Shown here in pieces: positions 14,580 through 18,244 of a DNA stretch of 18,244 nt. The notes under the pieces are model-generated. The model saw nothing but the letters and a program-made list of their open reading frames with translations, had not been told where the DNA came from and did not search any database. The DNA lies in assembly GCA_023954595.1 (NCBI GenBank), contig JAGSHJ010000016.1:1-18244 (forward strand). Direction: 5' to 3'. Position 1 is the first letter of the stretch. The number at the start of each line of letters is the position of its first letter. The DNA is from Bacteriovoracaceae bacterium. GTDB lineage: Bacteria; Bdellovibrionota; Bacteriovoracia; Bacteriovoracales; Bacteriovoracaceae. A program made the position numbers and the translations under genes.

Positions 14580-14774
14580 TTATTCTTCTGTTTCAACGCC
14601 TAGCATTTTCTTAACGTCTGCTGGACGGTCATCTTTGTCTGGATTCATTTCGTAAAATGCTTTTACGCTAATAAGATCATCAGGGTTTGGAGCTTTAGCA
14701 GTAACTGTATATTGTTCACCAGTCATGGCGCACTCATATTTATAAAATTTCTTTTCTTTTCTTCTTTTGGCCAC
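14580..14774 (-). CDS. Small conserved-looking basic protein upstream of trxB
   Basis: The product is 64 aa from GTG at 14774, supported by a strong GAGGAGG four bases ahead and a good promoter. N-terminal MAKRRKEKKFYKYEC is strongly basic; the rest is acidic, with a PNPDDLISVKAFYEMNPDKD centre and an acidic end ETEE. One cysteine is present, so it is not a zinc ribbon by itself. I do not recognise a named family. Being 18 bases upstream of trxB on the same strand, it is almost certainly co-transcribed. A link to ribosome or redox biology is conceivable from charge and context, but nothing in the sequence proves it. Confidence 0.78.
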   Translation of the reverse strand: MAKRRKEKKFYKYECAMTGEQYTVTAKAPNPDDLISVKAFYEMNPDKDDRPADVKKMLGVETEE

Positions 14775-14803
14775 GTTGCCTCCTCAATAAATTTAGATGG
14801 TTA

Positions 14804-14832
14804 TTTATAAATGAATTCTTGCGTCTAATCAA
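14804..14832 (-). promoter_or_regulatory. Sigma-70-type promoter for the small gene-trxB operon
   Basis: On the minus strand TTGATT (forward 14827-14832) and TATAAA (forward 14804-14809) are separated by exactly 17 bases. Transcription would begin near 14797, about 23 bases before the GTG start at 14774. Confidence 0.6.
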
Positions 14833-14841
14833 GGTTCTTTG

Positions 14842-14877
14842 ATACCATAGCAATATTAGTTGGTATGCAAAATACCA
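14842..14877. promoter_or_regulatory. Three-part ATACCA/TGGTAT/ATACCA dyad set before the OMP gene
   Basis: ATACCA (14842-14847), TGGTAT (14861-14866) and ATACCA (14872-14877). The middle element can pair with either flank, with 13- or 5-base loops, so two hairpins would be mutually exclusive. They end 13 bases before the GGAGG of the outer-membrane gene. This could be a paired operator or an RNA switch; chance is also possible. Confidence 0.3.
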
Positions 14878-14901
14878 TGTCAAAGCTCAAGGAGGACTGT
14901 T

Positions 14902-16413
14902 TTGACGCGTCTAGTTGCGCTATTCACACTTGCGTGTATTAACCTCGCTTTGGCGATGGACTATTCAGTTGAATTAAACCAAGTCTCAAGCTCTGGAAAG
15001 ACCGTTCTAGTCAATAAAGGCTATAACGATCAAATAAAAACAGATGATTACGGGATTCTCCTTGCTAAAACCAGGGTAGAGAACCAAGCAACAGGACAAA
15101 CTTATTCAGTGTACAGGCCAGTTGCAAAACTGAAGGCCGTTCGTACCTTGTCTAATTCTTCAATTTGGATTGCCTTTAAAGTCTTTATTCCTAATGAGCT
15201 TAAAAAGGGCGCAAAACTTCTACTATTGTCCGAAACCGCTTTATTGACTGGCAGAACCGATTTAAAAATAGAAAACAAAACTGTTGTCGGTAAAAAGGCC
15301 CAAATTGCTAAAAACCTCAAAGAAACACTCATTGATGACGGAGACTTTCTAGCAAAAAAGGCCAAAGAGTATGAAGATGGTGATCTTTTAGTTGATAGGG
15401 AAAAGCACTTTGACTCAGATGTAACCTTGGTTAACCTCGATATCTGGGAAGAAGGGACGCTTGAGGGGACTTCTGAGTATCAGGGATTTTATGAAAGTCC
15501 TCATGCTGAAGTATTCGCACAAAGACATCGTGTTCATACTTTTGAGAAGATGGCCGCTGCCTTTATAAAAAAGAATTCTCGTGAAGACATCACCAAGGCC
15601 ACATTATATGCAGACCAAAAGCGTGATCCAAACGTGCCAGAATTTCAAGCTAGAAGCTTAAGAGGCTCCTATCATGATCGAAGCGCGCATGAATCTTATC
15701 TTCGAAAAGAAGAGGCCAGAGAACTTCGTGCCGAACTTTTAGAAAAAGGTGAAAGCTGGTCGGATGAATACTCAGATGAGGAGTTAGGCCAGATCGTTTA
15801 TAAAGTAGGTGTGGTAAACGAACAAGACAGAGTTAGTTCTATAGGAGCAAAGAGATTCAATTACCAAGTGTATGGCTCTTTTGGTTTGAACCTTCTGAAT
15901 AATGAAAACTTATCTGATAGAGAGAACACTGAGCCTACTCGTTACGACATAGAAGGTGCTTTTGAGTGGTTCTTTACCAATAAAAGAGACAAACCTGCAA
16001 AGTTCTCTGTTGAATTGAGTGCTAGAAGATCTAAAGACTCTTTCACGACTGGGGATTTTAATGCCACAAGTGTTGAGTATAGTGGTGCTGCCCATCTGAA
16101 TTGGTATCCGTTTTATTCTCCGAACACTATTGGAAAAAATATCATTTATGTTGGGACTTTATTTCGTTATGGCTGGGCCAGAAGGGAAATACCAAGTCTT
16201 GGCGAGAAAGGTGATTATCAAGTGATGTCGTTTCCAGGAGTTCGTGCCGGTATAAAATATAACTTCGCCAATGGTTATGGTGTGCGAGCGACCGGAGCAT
16301 TTGAAAATATTTTAAGTGACCGAATCATCAGAACTGAAGATGAGGGAGAGTTGCCGGATCGAATTGGACATCTTGAGGGTAAATTATCAATTGGACTAAG
16401 TCGGTTTTTTTAG
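14902..16413 (+). CDS. Outer-membrane beta-barrel protein with N-terminal soluble domain (paralogue 1)
   Basis: The product is 503 aa from TTG at 14902, where GGAGG (14891-14895) is six bases upstream. The frame is open back to 14860, but that would add an implausible extension before the signal peptide. The signal peptide is MTRLVALFTLACINLALA with cleavage after LALA. Residues about 22-125 form a domain with KTVLVNKGYNDQIKTDDYG, shared with the next gene's product. Residues 125-315 are charged and partly helical. From about 318 to the end there are alternating polar and aromatic strands, including HLNWYPFYSPN (398-408), ending LSIGLSRFF; a terminal Phe is the usual beta-barrel insertion signal. 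It should sit in the outer membrane. The paralogue starts 14 bases downstream. Function is unknown. Confidence 0.78.
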   Translation: MTRLVALFTLACINLALAMDYSVELNQVSSSGKTVLVNKGYNDQIKTDDYGILLAKTRVENQATGQTYSVYRPVAKLKAVRTLSNSSIWIAFKVFIPNELKKGAKLLLLSETALLTGRTDLKIENKTVVGKKAQIAKNLKETLIDDGDFLAKKAKEYEDGDLLVDREKHFDSDVTLVNLDIWEEGTLEGTSEYQGFYESPHAEVFAQRHRVHTFEKMAAAFIKKNSREDITKATLYADQKRDPNVPEFQARSLRGSYHDRSAHESYLRKEEARELRAELLEKGESWSDEYSDEELGQIVYKVGVVNEQDRVSSIGAKRFNYQVYGSFGLNLLNNENLSDRENTEPTRYDIEGAFEWFFTNKRDKPAKFSVELSARRSKDSFTTGDFNATSVEYSGAAHLNWYPFYSPNTIGKNIIYVGTLFRYGWARREIPSLGEKGDYQVMSFPGVRAGIKYNFANGYGVRATGAFENILSDRIIRTEDEGELPDRIGHLEGKLSIGLSRFF

Positions 16414-16427
16414 CTTAAACTGTTTAT

Positions 16428-17510
16428 ATGAGAATTATATCAATTGTATTTGCTTGTCTTTTAACTACCACTGCATTCGCTCTAGAGATAGACGAAAAGC
16501 TCACTCTTCGTATTGTTAAAACATCAGAGTCTAAGAAGACTGTTTTAATTAATAGAGGTAAAGAGGATGGGCTCGAAAAAGGCAACCACGCCAAGTTCTA
16601 TTTAAGTGTAGGGGTTGTTGCTCGTGGTGTTGCAGTAAAAATTTCTCCAACCCGTTCTGTTTGGGCACTATATAGACTTGTGAATGCCAACTACATAAAA
16701 GATGACCAGGTGATGAAGCTTAAAATCACAGCACCTGTAAAAATCACAAAGGACGAATCTAGAACTCTTGTCGATGATGATACTCCATCAGCAATTAGCA
16801 CTGATCCTAGAGACTTGGGTATTCCTTTGGCCGCGGGTGCTGAAGATATGGACTTTAGAGATCCAACAGACCCAAGAATGTCGGCACTAACTTCTCAAGC
16901 AAATTTTGAATCAGCTGACATCTCATCAAGAAATAGAGAAATCTTTGGCTCTCTATTTTATGAGAGCCGTTCATCTACAACAACTTCTACTAGTGGCCTT
17001 GAGTTTTCAGGCACAGATATGACTATGCAGTTTGATGCTGGATTTGAGTACTACTTTAAAGATGAAAGCAAATGGTACTCAAGACTGTCATTGGTTGGGA
17101 TCTTTAGAATGCTTCAATCAAGCACACTTGCTTTTGAGGGCACCGAGGTTCAAGAAGATGCAAGCTTTTTTGGGGGAGGAGTTAACTGGTACCCACTTAA
17201 TCGCCCAAGCCAAGTGTATCAATTAATCCCGTTTGGGCAGGTTGCCTTCATGATGGGAAGTATAAGATCAAACTATAATGTTCAAGACTCCCAGAGTGCC
17301 ACAGTGGCCACTCAGGAGCTATCCGGCTCAGTATCTATGGTTACCTTTGGCGGTGGTGTTAAGTACTTCTTACACAACGGTTGGGGCGCAAACCTGAAGT
17401 TTGAATATCAGTCTAGAATTGACTCTTTCGCTGAAGATGAATCATCACTGCAGTGGGAGAAGAGCTCTTCTGGTCCAAGATTGATGACTACGTTAAGCTA
17501 TCGCTTCTAG
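16428..17510 (+). CDS. Outer-membrane beta-barrel protein (paralogue 2)
   Basis: The product is 360 aa from ATG. The signal peptide MRIISIVFACLLTTTAFA is clear. Residues 25-105 contain KTVLINRGKEDGLEKGNHAK, matching the KTVLVNKGYNDQIKTDD block in the preceding protein, followed by an SVWALYR segment matching its SIWIAFK. About 110-170 is a Pro/Asp-rich linker. The barrel runs from about 175, contains GVNWYPLNRPS and ends LMTTLSYRF with a terminal Phe. No ribosome-binding site is visible before the ATG, so translation may be coupled to the gene ending 14 bases upstream. The two probably arose by duplication, with the first gaining a long middle insert. Function is unknown. Confidence 0.78.
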   Translation: MRIISIVFACLLTTTAFALEIDEKLTLRIVKTSESKKTVLINRGKEDGLEKGNHAKFYLSVGVVARGVAVKISPTRSVWALYRLVNANYIKDDQVMKLKITAPVKITKDESRTLVDDDTPSAISTDPRDLGIPLAAGAEDMDFRDPTDPRMSALTSQANFESADISSRNREIFGSLFYESRSSTTTSTSGLEFSGTDMTMQFDAGFEYYFKDESKWYSRLSLVGIFRMLQSSTLAFEGTEVQEDASFFGGGVNWYPLNRPSQVYQLIPFGQVAFMMGSIRSNYNVQDSQSATVATQELSGSVSMVTFGGGVKYFLHNGWGANLKFEYQSRIDSFAEDESSLQWEKSSSGPRLMTTLSYRF

Positions 17511-18244
17511 CTATCAGATTTAAAGTCTTTAATGATTCTTTCTAGTTGAGCTTGAGACATCTTAAGCTGACTTGCATCTAGCATGGAAAGTCTTCTTTTG
17601 ATGATGTCCTCGCTTGTCTTTGGACGCTCATCAATGAGGATTCTTTTGATTTTCTCCTCGTCGATATCTTGATCCTTAGGATACATACCAACTATTGAGC
17701 GCTTTTTGAGGGGGCGAAGACTTAGGTCGTGCTTGAATTTCTTGCCCTGATCCTTAAACATCATCTCCACAACATCTTCGGCCATTACTCTGAAGGTTGT
17801 GTATTTTCCACCGACAACAACATACATATTTTTATCAGGGCTGAAGATCTTGTGTTGTCTTGATACCTTGCCTCTTTCTTTGCCTTTTTCAGCAACTAAA
17901 GGCCTAACACCTGCAAACGTGGAGATTATGTCTTCTTCTTTCACGCCAGCACTTGGGAAGTATTGATTTACAGCATCTAGGAGATAGCTGATTTCATCTT
18001 CACTTGCCTGAATGTTAAAAATATTTTCGTTCGCGTCCAAGGCCTTCTCTGTTGTTCCGATTAAGATAGCGTCCCTTTGCGGAATAACAAAAATAACCCT
18101 GTTGTCTTTGGTTTGAAGAACCATCGGGTGGGAGAGTTCGAGAGATTGTTTTTTTAACCAAAGGTGACTTCCTTTGGATAAAATCATTTTAGGCTCCCAA
18201 TCAACTTGAAGCTTTTTTAATAATTGATCAGTAAAAGGGCCTGT
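17507..18244 (-). CDS. glpD: Aerobic glycerol-3-phosphate dehydrogenase, C-terminal part (partial)
   Basis: The frame is open from the right edge, so the 5' end is outside the window and the ATG at 18187 is internal. The edge adds TGPFTDQLLKK, the expected (NA)TGPxxD block before the substrate region. Visible features are SKGSHLWL, RVIFVIPQRDAILIGTTEKA, an EDEISYLLDAVNQYFP block, FAGVRPLV and VGGKYTTFRVMAEDV; these are standard for the FAD-dependent GlpD family. It oxidises glycerol 3-phosphate to dihydroxyacetone phosphate at the membrane, passing electrons to quinone. The C-terminal 80 residues are helical and charged. Its TAG overlaps the convergent outer-membrane gene's TAG in a shared CTAG. 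Confidence 0.88.
   Translation of the reverse strand, partial: TGPFTDQLLKKLQVDWEPKMILSKGSHLWLKKQSLELSHPMVLQTKDNRVIFVIPQRDAILIGTTEKALDANENIFNIQASEDEISYLLDAVNQYFPSAGVKEEDIISTFAGVRPLVAEKGKERGKVSRQHKIFSPDKNMYVVVGGKYTTFRVMAEDVVEMMFKDQGKKFKHDLSLRPLKKRSIVGMYPKDQDIDEEKIKRILIDERPKTSEDIIKRRLSMLDASQLKMSQAQLERIIKDFKSDS

Noticed and set aside
14860..14901. Start of the first outer-membrane protein at 14860
   Set aside because: It adds 14 residues before a clear signal peptide and lacks a ribosome site; TTG at 14902 has GGAGG six bases ahead.
16395..16411. T-rich run at the end of the first barrel gene as a terminator
   Set aside because: The run encodes the terminal Phe residues and has no hairpin before it; the second barrel gene follows immediately.

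Overview
The window is about 18.2 kb of gene-dense, low-to-mid GC bacterial DNA. Two genes encode exported outer-membrane beta-barrels, so the host is Gram-negative. A bacterial mevalonate operon, several TTG/GTG starts, small conserved proteins and a fairly low GC content suggest a member of the Bdellovibrionota, perhaps a marine Bacteriovorax/Halobacteriovorax relative. That assignment is inference from gene content and style; no rRNA or other marker is present.

Layout. (1) 1-69 is the 3' tail of an unrecognised gene. (2) 200-2447 (+) is a tight four-gene signalling operon: an RsbS-like STAS protein, a second degenerate STAS-like protein, an RsbT-like serine kinase/anti-sigma ATPase and a soluble histidine kinase. 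It looks like a stressosome-type partner-switching module wired to a two-component kinase. A perfect inverted repeat lies upstream. (3) 2479-4830 (-) is a three-gene envelope or stress cassette: a YqjD/DUF883-like protein, a Holin-X/DUF1469 membrane protein with a long disordered tail, and a DUF3618 protein with an LEA-like helical middle. A sigma-54-like promoter precedes it. (4) 4982-6070 (-) is a THUMP-domain RNA guanine methyltransferase of the RlmL/YpsC type.

(5) 6132-12571 (+) is a seven-gene operon with very short gaps or overlaps: a DOMON/CBM9-like protein, an RsmI-like tetrapyrrole-methylase-family methyltransferase, type 2 isopentenyl-diphosphate isomerase, class II HMG-CoA reductase, a GYDIA-family GHMP kinase, diphosphomevalonate decarboxylase and mevalonate kinase. 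Together the last five take HMG-CoA to IPP/DMAPP if the GYDIA kinase supplies the phosphomevalonate kinase step. HMG-CoA synthase and thiolase are not in the window. (6) 12568-13410 (-) is a catalytically degenerate crotonase-fold protein, convergent with the operon.

(7) 13411-13619 is a gap with a possible 47-codon ORF and a strong hairpin. (8) 13620-14774 (-) is a small conserved protein followed by thioredoxin reductase, with a good promoter. (9) 14902-17510 (+) holds two tandem paralogous outer-membrane proteins sharing an N-terminal domain and a C-terminal barrel. (10) 17507-18244 (-) is the C-terminal part of glycerol-3-phosphate dehydrogenase, running off the right edge.

No tRNA, rRNA, CRISPR array, IS element or prophage was seen. 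No gap without a gene exceeds about 210 bases. The most unusual items are the RST-kinase module, the sigma-54-linked envelope cassette, the GYDIA kinase in the mevalonate operon and the tandem barrel pair.
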